A stretch of DNA of 9,003 nucleotides from Paludibacteraceae bacterium (GTDB taxonomy: Bacteria > Bacteroidota > Bacteroidia > Bacteroidales > Paludibacteraceae), in contig CANIXM010000049.1 in the NCBI GenBank assembly GCA_947471245.1, positions 1 through 9,003 of the forward strand, read 5' to 3'. The position numbers and the translations under genes were made by a program. The notes beneath the pieces were generated by a model, which did no database searches, was not told the DNA's origin, and was given only the letters and a program-made list of their open reading frames with translations. Shown here piece by piece: positions 1 to 6,082 of the stretch (position 1 is the stretch's first letter; every line of letters starts with the position of its first letter).

Positions 1-1150
1 CCAATTGTTCATTGTTCATCACATCCGACACAATATATGGTAGTTCGTCCAAGGTGACTGTTTGCTTCTTGTCCCCCAATTCGATGACACGGGCAGTCAC
101 TTTCTGAGTAATCTCCTCGTCCAGTTCAATGCCTAAGTGTTGAAGATTCTTAAGTATATTTGCCTTTCCCGATGTTTTTCCAAGAGCATACTCACGCATA
201 CGTCCAAAACGCTCAGGCAACAAATCATTATAGTACAGATTTTTTTTATTGTCACCATCGGCATGAACGCCTGCTACTTGTGTAAACACACTTTCGCCTA
301 TCACAGGTTTGTTGTGAGGAATACGAATACCTGAATAGGTCTCCACAACTCGACTCACGGAGTTGATTTTATTCTCAAACAAGTCTGTTTCCATGCTCAG
401 GTGATCGTGCAACATGGGTATCACACTTGACAAAGGTGCATTACCTGCACGTTCGCCTAAGCCATTGATGGTAACATGTACGCCCTTCACCCCTGCTTTT
501 ACGGCTTCAAACACATTGGCAACAGCCATGTCATAGTCGTTGTGTGCATGAAAATCAAAATGAAAATCTGGATAACGATTTACCATCCGATTACAGAAAT
601 CATAAGTCTCTGTGGGATTGAGAATCCCCAATGTATCAGGCAACATATACCTACGAATAGACTCACCCTTGAGTGCATCCATCAGGTCATACACATATTG
701 TTCAGATGTACGCATGCCATTAGACCAATCTTCCAAATAAACATTGACTGTAATGCCCATTTCGCGAGCATTGGCAAGCACTTTCTTTACATCGGCAACA
801 TGCTGTTCGAGGGTTTTGTTGAGTTGATAAGTACAGTGATTGAGCGAACCTTTACATAGCAAATTCAACACCTTACCACCTGCATTCTTTATCCAATTAA
901 GAGAAACGCAGTCATCTACAAATCCAAGCACTTCTACCTTTTCTAGCCAACCATGAGCATCAGCCCATTGGGTGACTTTAGAAACCGTATTAAATTCGCC
1001 TTCTGAAACACGGGCAGATGCTATTTCAATCCTATCCACACCCAATTCCTCAAGGAGCAGTCGAGCAATGCTTAACTTTTCTTGAGATCCAAATGACACT
1101 CCGGATGTTTGCTCTCCATCACGGAGTGTAGTATCCATTATTTCTATCAT
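1..1150 (-). CDS. Second isopropylmalate synthase-like protein (LeuA paralogue / possible citramalate synthase), 3' end outside window
   Basis: An open frame of 383 codons runs from ATG at 1150 to the window edge without a stop, so the C-terminus is missing. It belongs to the DRE-TIM metallolyase (HMGL-like) family, which condenses acetyl-CoA with a 2-oxo acid. Visible hallmarks are DTTLRDGEQ (residues 6-14, with R10 and metal-ligand D11), the metal-binding pair HAH (201-203), GLGERAGN (230-237) and QVAGVHADGD (291-300). The start is chosen because DTTLRDGEQ sits at the extreme N-terminus, as usual in the family. It is a different subfamily from the leuA product upstream: the pocket segment reads QVAGVHADG instead of HSSGIHQDG, and the first motif is followed by TSGVSF instead of VPGCQL. 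It is the last visible gene of the leu operon, 135 bases after leuD. Bacteroidota leu clusters commonly hold such a paralogue, usually annotated as isopropylmalate synthase. Whether the substrate is 2-oxoisovalerate or pyruvate (citramalate) cannot be decided by eye. Confidence 0.9.
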   Translation of the reverse strand, partial: MIEIMDTTLRDGEQTSGVSFGSQEKLSIARLLLEELGVDRIEIASARVSEGEFNTVSKVTQWADAHGWLEKVEVLGFVDDCVSLNWIKNAGGKVLNLLCKGSLNHCTYQLNKTLEQHVADVKKVLANAREMGITVNVYLEDWSNGMRTSEQYVYDLMDALKGESIRRYMLPDTLGILNPTETYDFCNRMVNRYPDFHFDFHAHNDYDMAVANVFEAVKAGVKGVHVTINGLGERAGNAPLSSVIPMLHDHLSMETDLFENKINSVSRVVETYSGIRIPHNKPVIGESVFTQVAGVHADGDNKKNLYYNDLLPERFGRMREYALGKTSGKANILKNLQHLGIELDEEITQKVTARVIELGDKKQTVTLDELPYIVSDVMNNEQL

Positions 1151-1285
1151 AAACTTTTAGGTTACGAGTGAAAAAAACACAAGTTAGAAGAAATGAAATT
1201 CAAAAAACAATTAAAAATGCAGCTACTAAGATGACATTTTTAAGCTCAAAGAATAATTATCAAATGTTGCGTAAACCACTAAGCA

Positions 1286-1873
1286 TTACACTCGTGCTAT
1301 TTCGTAACGCTCTATCATATCCTTTTTGCTAATCAAATAATCAATATCATCCAATCCTTTCACAAAACATTCTTTTTTGTAAGGATTGATTTGAAATGAC
1401 TCTGACTTTCCGTTAGAATTATTAGTAATGATTTGCTCCTCAAGATTGATAGTAAGAGTTATTGCCGGATTAGCATTGACCCCGTCAAAAATCTCAGCCA
1501 AAAATTCCTCAGAAACTACCACTGGCAATACAAAGTTGTTCATGGCATTATTCTTAAAAATGTCTGCAAAGAAGCTAGACACCACCACTTTAAAACCGTA
1601 TCCAGCAATAGCCCATGCAGCATGCTCACGACTAGATCCTGAACCGAAGTTCTTACCAGCCACAAGGATTTCACCATTGTAAGTCGGATTGTTTAACACG
1701 AAACTTGCAATTGGTTGGTCATTCTTGTCATAACGCCAATCACGAAAAAGATTATCTCCAAAACCGTCTTTTGATGTAGCCTTCAAAAAACGAGCAGGGA
1801 TGATTTGGTCTGTATCCACATTCTCTATTGGAAGTGGCACCACAGTAGATGTTAATGTTATAAATTTTTCCAT
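1286..1873 (-). CDS. leuD: 3-isopropylmalate dehydratase small subunit
   Basis: The 195-residue product is the swivel-domain subunit that pairs with LeuC to isomerise 2-isopropylmalate to 3-isopropylmalate in leucine synthesis in the cytoplasm. The N-terminus carries the family signature NVDTDQIIPARFL, and the central block GKNFGSGSSREHAAWA is the substrate-recognition loop typical of LeuD and aconitase domain 4. The length matches the usual ~200 residues. The frame is open upstream to an ATG at 1897, but the eight extra codons (MGELEGAN) are read from a C-rich palindromic repeat, so the start at 1873 (MEKFITLTS) is preferred. A purine-rich stretch from that repeat (GAGGGGG on the minus strand) ends 5 bases before this ATG and might act as a ribosome-binding site. 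It follows leuC after 124 bases. Base usage is like that of its neighbours. Confidence 0.96.
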   Translation of the reverse strand: MEKFITLTSTVVPLPIENVDTDQIIPARFLKATSKDGFGDNLFRDWRYDKNDQPIASFVLNNPTYNGEILVAGKNFGSGSSREHAAWAIAGYGFKVVVSSFFADIFKNNAMNNFVLPVVVSEEFLAEIFDGVNANPAITLTINLEEQIITNNSNGKSESFQINPYKKECFVKGLDDIDYLISKKDMIERYEIARV

Positions 1874-1875
1874 AT

Positions 1876-1920
1876 TAGCCCCCTCTAACTCCCCCATAGG
1901 GGAGAACCGCGAGAGGTGAC
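1876..1920. repeat. C-rich palindromic intergenic repeat next to leuD start
   Basis: The segment contains nested inverted repeats. The inner arms CTCCCC (1889-1894) and GGGGAG (1899-1904) enclose a 4-base loop, and outer arms CCTCT (1882-1886) and AGAGG (1912-1916) can pair around them. Its C-rich runs on the plus strand stand out from the surrounding A+T-rich spacer. It resembles the short C/G-rich palindromes I associate with intergenic DNA in Bacteroidota genomes, but copy number cannot be judged from one window. On the leuD message it would fold just before the start codon. Confidence 0.6.
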
Positions 1921-1997
1921 GGTCTTTATGTTTATTTAAAATTTACTTTTTATATTCTCTGCAATCACACTCTTTGGCGTCTTTTGCGTTCCAATTC

Positions 1998-3386
1998 TTA
2001 CGCTCTTGGATCAGTGATGCATCCGTTGACAGCAGCTGCAGCAGCCACAAGTGGTCCAGCCAAGATGGTACGTGCACCTGGTCCTTGACGACCTTCAAAG
2101 TTACGATTGGAAGTAGAAACTGCGTATTTTCCTGCAGGCACTTTGTCGTCGTTCATAGCAAGACAGGCCGAACAGCCCGGTTGACGTAATTCAAATCCTG
2201 CTTCAGTTAAGATTTTGTCTAATCCCTCTGCTTTGATTTGCTTATCCACCGCCCATGAACCTGGTACCAACCAAGCTATGACATGGTCTGCTTTCTTTTT
2301 GCCTTTTACATATTCAGTAAACTGGCGGAAATCTTCGATGCGTCCATTGGTACAACTTCCAAGGAACACATAATCGATGGATTTTCCAAGCATTTTTTCA
2401 CCTGCATTGAAGCCCATATATTCTAATGATTTGGCAAAAGAGATGCGTCCTGCCTCGTCAATACTTTCTAGCGTGGGAATGCTTTCGTTGATGCCCATAC
2501 CCATACCTGGGTTTGTACCATAGGTCACCATTGGTTCAATATCTGTAGCGTCAAAATCAATTTCTTTATCAAAAGTTGCACCTTCATCCGATTTCAATGC
2601 TTTCCATTTTTCCACCGCAGCATCCCACTCTGCTCCTTTTGGAGCAAACTCTCTGCCTTTGATGTAATCAAATGTTACTTCGTCAGGTGCAATCATACCT
2701 CCACGAGCACCCATTTCTATAGAAAGATTACACACAGTCAAGCGCTCTTCCATACTCATAGCACGAATGGCTTCACCAGCATATTCTACAAAATAACCTG
2801 TTGCACCCCCTGTGGTCATTTTTGCAATGACATAAAGAGCTAAATCTTTGGACGTTACGCCAGCCTTCAATCTGCCATGAAAGTTCAAACGCATGGTTTT
2901 AGGGCGTGACTGAAACACACATTGAGTAGCCAATACCATTTCTACCTCACTGGTGCCAATTCCAAAAGCTACTGCTCCAAGTGCACCGTGTGTAGAAGTA
3001 TGCGAATCGCCACACACCATGGTCATACCAGGGAGTGACAATCCATTTTCAGGGCCTACCACGTGAATAATCCCATTCTTTTCATGTCCCATGTGGTAAT
3101 GTGTCAATCCAAATTCTTTGGTATTTCTTTCCAAAGTATCCACTTGCTTTTTTGAGATAGGATCAGCAATAGGTGCTTCTTGATTGATAGTAGGGATGTT
3201 GTGGTCAGGAATACAAGTGATTTGACTGGGGCGAAACACCTTCAAACCACGGTTACGCAAACCATCAAATGCCTGCGGACTAGTCACTTCGTGACAATAC
3301 ATGCGGTCGATATACAACTGTGTAGGACCGTCTTGAACTGTTGAAACCACGTGGGCTTCCCAAATTTTGTCAAATAATGTTTTCAT
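1998..3386 (-). CDS. leuC: 3-isopropylmalate dehydratase large subunit
   Basis: The 462-residue product is the [4Fe-4S] aconitase-family subunit that acts with LeuD in the isomerisation step of leucine synthesis. The three cluster cysteines are visible: C345 in LGSCTNGRIEDF, and C405 and C408 in PGCSACLAMN, with the spacing known from other LeuC proteins. CGDSHTSTHGALG is the substrate-binding block and SNRNFEGRQG the conserved C-terminal block. The frame extends upstream to an ATG at 3416, but the ten extra codons (MSFDFSPLCI) come from an intergenic repeat, and LeuC proteins begin with a sequence like MKTLFDKIWEAHVV, so 3386 is chosen. The gene follows the methyltransferase after 85 bases and precedes leuD by 124. 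Hand-counted G+C over five 60-base rows is about 49%, higher than the methyltransferase beside it. There is no sign of damage to the frame. Confidence 0.97.
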   Translation of the reverse strand: MKTLFDKIWEAHVVSTVQDGPTQLYIDRMYCHEVTSPQAFDGLRNRGLKVFRPSQITCIPDHNIPTINQEAPIADPISKKQVDTLERNTKEFGLTHYHMGHEKNGIIHVVGPENGLSLPGMTMVCGDSHTSTHGALGAVAFGIGTSEVEMVLATQCVFQSRPKTMRLNFHGRLKAGVTSKDLALYVIAKMTTGGATGYFVEYAGEAIRAMSMEERLTVCNLSIEMGARGGMIAPDEVTFDYIKGREFAPKGAEWDAAVEKWKALKSDEGATFDKEIDFDATDIEPMVTYGTNPGMGMGINESIPTLESIDEAGRISFAKSLEYMGFNAGEKMLGKSIDYVFLGSCTNGRIEDFRQFTEYVKGKKKADHVIAWLVPGSWAVDKQIKAEGLDKILTEAGFELRQPGCSACLAMNDDKVPAGKYAVSTSNRNFEGRQGPGARTILAGPLVAAAAAVNGCITDPRA

Positions 3387-3404
3387 AATGCATAGTGGTG
3401 AGAA

Positions 3405-3423
3405 GTCAAAAGACAAAAGTCGA
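3405..3423 (+). repeat. Intergenic repeat copy 1 (methyltransferase-leuC junction)
   Basis: The 19 bases GTCAAAAGACAAAAGTCGA match, with one mismatch, the reverse complement of 4192-4210 on the other side of the methyltransferase gene. The element is built from alternating GTC/GAC and AAAA modules. An 8-base inverted repeat (AGTCAAAA at 3404-3411, TTTTGACT at 3439-3446) could fold it into a hairpin in the message. It lies 19 bases upstream of the leuC start codon and encodes the spurious LeuC N-terminal extension. Confidence 0.6.
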
Positions 3424-3471
3424 AGGACATTTGGCTGTTTTTGACTACTATTATTTAATCGTTATTTTATT

Positions 3472-4158
3472 TTATTTTTTTCCTCCGTAAACGCTAAAAT
3501 TGTAATATTTCCAAAACACATCAATCGATGTGAATCCAATCTGTTCAAGCCATTTGAGTTGGTCTATTAATACTGATGGTCTATCTTCATTTTTATGGGC
3601 AACCAACCACTTATTTTGTATTTCATCCATTGATACAGATTTACTCATATACTCCACCCACTTATATATATTGATGGTTTGATGAAATGCTGAGGATGCA
3701 AGCACCACATCGGCATTGATAAACTGTCCTGATGGAGCTAATGAATTATAAATTGAAGTATAAAACTCACGCTTTTCACCATCCGACTCTATGTGATGGA
3801 GTGCCAATGACGAGACCACCACATCGAATGGGGTTTCAAAACTGGTGGTACAAAAATCACCAACTATATATGATATGTTTTTATAAGTACACAGTTTGCG
3901 AGTTGCCAATTCAATCATCTTGGGTGAAATATCCAAACAAAGAATTTCTGCATTTGGAAACCTATCTGCAATAGCCTTAGCCACTGTACCAGTACCACAC
4001 CCCAAATCAATCACTCGAAAAGTATCAGTAAAACCAAACTCAATACTATCAACCAACGCTGTAATCATTTGCTCGTAGTATGGAATGAGCTTAACAATTA
4101 AGTTATCAAAATCTGCTGATTCCGATTCAAAATGTTCTTTTACAGACGCTGTTGACAT
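3472..4158 (-). CDS. Class I SAM-dependent methyltransferase
   Basis: The 228-residue product has a Rossmann-type SAM-binding fold. Motif I is VIDLGCGTG (49-57), an acidic residue for the SAM ribose lies in CLDIS (D76), D101 follows in VGDF, and the post-motif strand is FDVVVSSLALHH (111-122). The C-terminal part (EDRP, QLKWLEQIGF, WKYYNFSVYGG) looks like a group of small-molecule or CmoA-like methyltransferases. The substrate is unknown to me, and no step of leucine synthesis needs a methylation. It sits between leuA (67-base gap) and leuC (85-base gap), so it is probably cotranscribed with them. It is flanked by inverted copies of a short repeat. Hand-counted G+C over five rows is about 36% against 49% for leuC, so it may be an insertion into the operon. 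The frame is intact, which argues for a retained function. Confidence 0.9.
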   Translation of the reverse strand: MSTASVKEHFESESADFDNLIVKLIPYYEQMITALVDSIEFGFTDTFRVIDLGCGTGTVAKAIADRFPNAEILCLDISPKMIELATRKLCTYKNISYIVGDFCTTSFETPFDVVVSSLALHHIESDGEKREFYTSIYNSLAPSGQFINADVVLASSAFHQTINIYKWVEYMSKSVSMDEIQNKWLVAHKNEDRPSVLIDQLKWLEQIGFTSIDVFWKYYNFSVYGGKK

Positions 4159-4191
4159 TGCTCTTATTGTTTATGATTTACTACTTGATAG

Positions 4192-4210
4192 TCGACTTTA
4201 GTCTTTTGAC
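4192..4210 (-). repeat. Intergenic repeat copy 2 (leuA-methyltransferase junction)
   Basis: The minus strand reads GTCAAAAGACTAAAGTCGA, which differs at one base from plus-strand 3405-3423, so the two copies are in inverted orientation around the methyltransferase gene. The 10-base core TTTAGTCTTT (4197-4206) occurs again at 5725-5734 just before leuA, suggesting a third, more degraded copy. A related tail (cttagacttttggct) follows on the plus strand. Confidence 0.55.
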
Positions 4211-4225
4211 CTTAGACTTTTGGCT

Positions 4226-5719
4226 CTACCTTACAAACTTATTAATAGCATTGATATACGCTTCCACCGAAGCTGCCACTATATCTGTATTGGCACCAAA
4301 TCCATAATACAATACCCCATTGTAATCCACCTGCATGTGTACCTTTCCTACATCGTCGCTACCTTTGTTGATAGCTTGAATGGTAAATTCTTGAATGGTC
4401 ATATTGCGTTTGATAATTTGTTTCAATGCATTGATAGCGGCATCCACAGGTCCATTGCCCGAAGCAGCGGCTTCAAATTTTTCATTGGCAATAAAAAGTC
4501 CAATACTAGCTACTGACTTCACTCCCACCCCCGATGTCACTTGAAGATAATCAAGGCGAATTGTTTCATGTGTGCTATGCTCTTTACCAGCTAACATTAG
4601 GATATCTACGTCATTAAGATCCTTCTTTTTGTCGGCAAGTTGTAAGAAATCTTGATAAATCTTATCCAACTCTTCACCTTCTACAGGCACGCCCAACACA
4701 CCCAATCGGTGTTTCAAGGCAGCACGACCACTACGCGCTGTCAACACGATGGAGTTTTCATCAAGACCCACATCTTTTGGATCCATGATTTCATAACTTT
4801 CTCTGTTTTTCAACACCCCGTCTTGGTGTATTCCCGATGAGTGCGCAAAGGCATTTTTGCCAACTATGGCCTTATTGGCTTGCACAGGCATGTTCATCAA
4901 TCCTGAAACCATGCGGCTAGTTGGGAATATTTTTTGAGTATTGATTTGCGTTTCAATATTCAATGTTTTATGACATTTCAATATCATGGCTATTTCTTCC
5001 AACGAAGTGTTGCCAGCTCTTTCGCCGATGCCGTTCATAGTTACTTCCACTTGACGTGCACCATTGATTACTCCAGCCATCGTATTAGCAGTGGCCAAAC
5101 CCAAATCATTGTGACAGTGAGTGGAAAGAATAGCGTTGTGTACACCATTCACATTCTCCATCAAGAACTTAATCTTTTCACCATACTGATGTGGCAAACA
5201 GTAACCTGTGGTATCAGGAATATTTACCACCGTAGCTCCAGCTTTGATGACAGCCTCTACTACTCGTGCCAAATACACATTGTCGGTTCGCCCAGCATCT
5301 TCACAATAAAACTCTACATCCTCCACGTATTTTTTGGCATGCTTCACCGCAGCAACTGCACGCTCCAAAATGGCATCTTGAGTAGAATTAAATTTATGCT
5401 TGATGTGAAAGTCTGAAGTCCCTATACCTGTATGTATGCGCTTATTCTTAGCGTATTGGAGTGCCTCTGCAGCCACATCTATATCTTTTTGTACACCGCG
5501 TGTCAATGCGCAAATGGTAGGCCATGTTACCGCTTTTGAAATTTCCACTACCGAGTTGAAATCACCCGGGCTTGAAATAGGGAAACCTGCCTCTATGACA
5601 TCCACGCCCAATGATTCCAATGCACGCGCCACTTGAATTTTTTCTACCGTATTCAATTGACATCCTGGAACCTGTTCACCATCTCGTAAGGTGGTATCAA
5701 AGACAAATAATCTATCCAT
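4226..5719 (-). CDS. leuA: 2-isopropylmalate synthase
   Basis: The 497-residue enzyme catalyses the first committed step of leucine synthesis, condensing acetyl-CoA with 2-oxoisovalerate. The TIM-barrel domain carries FDTTLRDGEQ (7-16, with catalytic R12 and metal-ligand D13), STHCHNDLG (199-207, with metal-binding H201 and H203), GIGERAGN (230-237) and HSSGIHQDG (293-301). After a linker, roughly residues 375-497 form the LeuA regulatory domain that binds leucine for feedback inhibition in this family. It includes GNGPVDAAINAL and ends in NTDIVAASVEAYINAINKF. Length and both domains are standard, and the start places the first motif at the N-terminus as expected. It is the first structural gene of the operon, behind a leader peptide and terminator, so transcription is probably controlled by attenuation on top of enzyme feedback inhibition. 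No strong Shine-Dalgarno sequence is visible. Confidence 0.97.
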   Translation of the reverse strand: MDRLFVFDTTLRDGEQVPGCQLNTVEKIQVARALESLGVDVIEAGFPISSPGDFNSVVEISKAVTWPTICALTRGVQKDIDVAAEALQYAKNKRIHTGIGTSDFHIKHKFNSTQDAILERAVAAVKHAKKYVEDVEFYCEDAGRTDNVYLARVVEAVIKAGATVVNIPDTTGYCLPHQYGEKIKFLMENVNGVHNAILSTHCHNDLGLATANTMAGVINGARQVEVTMNGIGERAGNTSLEEIAMILKCHKTLNIETQINTQKIFPTSRMVSGLMNMPVQANKAIVGKNAFAHSSGIHQDGVLKNRESYEIMDPKDVGLDENSIVLTARSGRAALKHRLGVLGVPVEGEELDKIYQDFLQLADKKKDLNDVDILMLAGKEHSTHETIRLDYLQVTSGVGVKSVASIGLFIANEKFEAAASGNGPVDAAINALKQIIKRNMTIQEFTIQAINKGSDDVGKVHMQVDYNGVLYYGFGANTDIVAASVEAYINAINKFVR

Positions 5720-5734
5720 AACAATTTAGTCTTT

Positions 5735-5760
5735 AAGTTTAGGGTTTGATATCTAAACTT
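5735..5760 (-). promoter_or_regulatory. Hairpin in the leuA 5' untranslated region
   Basis: AAGTTTAG and CTAAACTT form a perfect 8-base-pair stem (5753-5760 with 5735-5742) around a 10-base loop, ending 15 bases before the leuA start codon. It has no U-tract directly after it, so it is not a terminator. It could shield the translation start or protect the message. It is A+T-rich and may have no function. Confidence 0.4.
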
Positions 5761-5816
5761 GGTTAATAAACATTTACTGACTAATTCCTAATTCACTCGG
5801 CGCTCAGATTAAACAT

Positions 5817-5852
5817 AAAAAAAGCCTTCCGCACCGAAGTGAGAAAGGCTTT
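5817..5852 (-). terminator. Intrinsic terminator (attenuator) before leuA
   Basis: The outer arms AAAGCCTT (5852-5845) and AAGGCTTT (5828-5821) pair perfectly. The inner stem ends in CAC-UUCG-GUG, giving the very stable C(UUCG)G tetraloop. There is one internal mismatch and one U-G pair in a 14-position stem. Seven U residues follow directly (5823-5817, partly shared with the stem base). It lies about 100 bases before the leuA start codon and downstream of the leader ORF, so it would stop leu operon transcription unless an alternative RNA structure forms. Confidence 0.9.
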
Positions 5853-5891
5853 ATATCTTTTTATTGTATAAACTACATACCGAACCCACTT

Positions 5892-5951
5892 CTAATTGTT
5901 GCGCAACAGAATAATACCGAGTAGGAGAATATGTAAGCTCGTGTTGTTCAT
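5892..5951 (-). CDS. Leu/Ile-rich leader peptide of the leu operon
   Basis: The 19-residue ORF reads MNNTSLHILLLGIILLRNN and ends in TAG. Six Leu and three Ile residues make up nearly half of it. They are clustered as ILLL and IILL and use five of the six Leu codons. There is no Val codon. It starts about 20 bases downstream of a strong promoter box and stops 39 bases before the terminator stem, the spacing expected for an attenuation leader. Its translation would be a sensor of charged tRNA-Leu and tRNA-Ile. The peptide itself need have no function. No Shine-Dalgarno sequence is visible, as is normal in Bacteroidota. A chance hydrophobic micro-ORF is possible, but the surrounding promoter, antiterminator and terminator make that unlikely. 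Confidence 0.82.
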   Translation of the reverse strand: MNNTSLHILLLGIILLRNN

Positions 5952-5972
5952 CGTTTCGTTTTAAAAACATTG

Positions 5973-6003
5973 CAAAGATACTGCATTTTTTTTAACATCC
6001 AAA
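5973..6003 (-). promoter_or_regulatory. Bacteroidota-type promoter of the leu operon
   Basis: The minus strand has TTTG (6003-6000), a 19-base spacer and TATCTTTG (5980-5973). This matches the TTTG / TAnnTTTG consensus recognised by the primary sigma factor in Bacteroides and relatives. Transcription should start a few bases downstream, near 5967, leaving a very short untranslated stretch before the leader peptide ATG at 5951. It lies 80 bases after the end of the pabC-like gene, so the leu operon is probably a separate transcription unit. Confidence 0.82.
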
Positions 6004-6082
6004 TACAAAGTGAAATATTTTTGATAAATAATCTATCAATTCAAAATAAAACAATCGTAATTAAATCAATTCTAATATCGTT
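6004..6082. other. A+T-rich spacer between the pabC-like gene and the leu promoter
   Basis: I see no gene or clear terminator in this 79-base stretch. The only structure is AAGTGAAA at the end of the upstream gene (6087-6080 on the minus strand), which is complementary to TTTCACTT (6015-6008) at a distance of more than 60 bases. That is too far and too A+T-rich to call a terminator. Confidence 0.5.

Larger units (their letters stand above)
5817..5951 (-). promoter_or_regulatory. Leu/Ile-responsive transcription attenuator
   Basis: Four RNA segments show the logic of ribosome-mediated attenuation. Segment A (CCUACU, 5925-5920) lies in the leader Leu codons and can pair with AGUGGG (5890-5885). 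Segment B (GAAGUGGG, 5892-5885) begins at the last base of the leader stop codon. Segment C (CUCACUUC, 5843-5836) is inside the terminator stem and pairs with B over eight positions, including one G-U pair. Segment D is the 3' arm of the terminator. A ribosome stalled on Leu or Ile codons would cover A, free B to capture C, and so break the terminator. A ribosome reaching the stop codon would cover B and let the terminator form. The pairings are seen in the sequence. The regulatory behaviour is inferred from the known E. coli leu, ilv and trp attenuators. Confidence 0.8.

Noticed and set aside
476..859. Plus-strand open frames over the second synthase gene (also 137-334)
   Set aside because: They lie opposite a minus-strand frame with clear DRE-TIM metallolyase motifs. 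Their translations are Cys/His/Ile-rich and resemble no protein family.
1247..1255. Possible promoter (TATTCTTTG on the minus strand) between leuD and the second synthase
   Set aside because: It has three rather than two bases between TA and TTTG and no properly spaced TTTG upstream, so it is a weak match in an A+T-rich gap.
4934..5636. Plus-strand open frames over leuA (4934-5416 and 5436-5636)
   Set aside because: They are antisense shadows of the intact leuA frame, with no domain-like features.
5720..5972. T-box or metabolite riboswitch before leuA
   Set aside because: The leader is short and contains no T-box sequence or recognisable aptamer core. The leader peptide and paired segments explain the terminator better.
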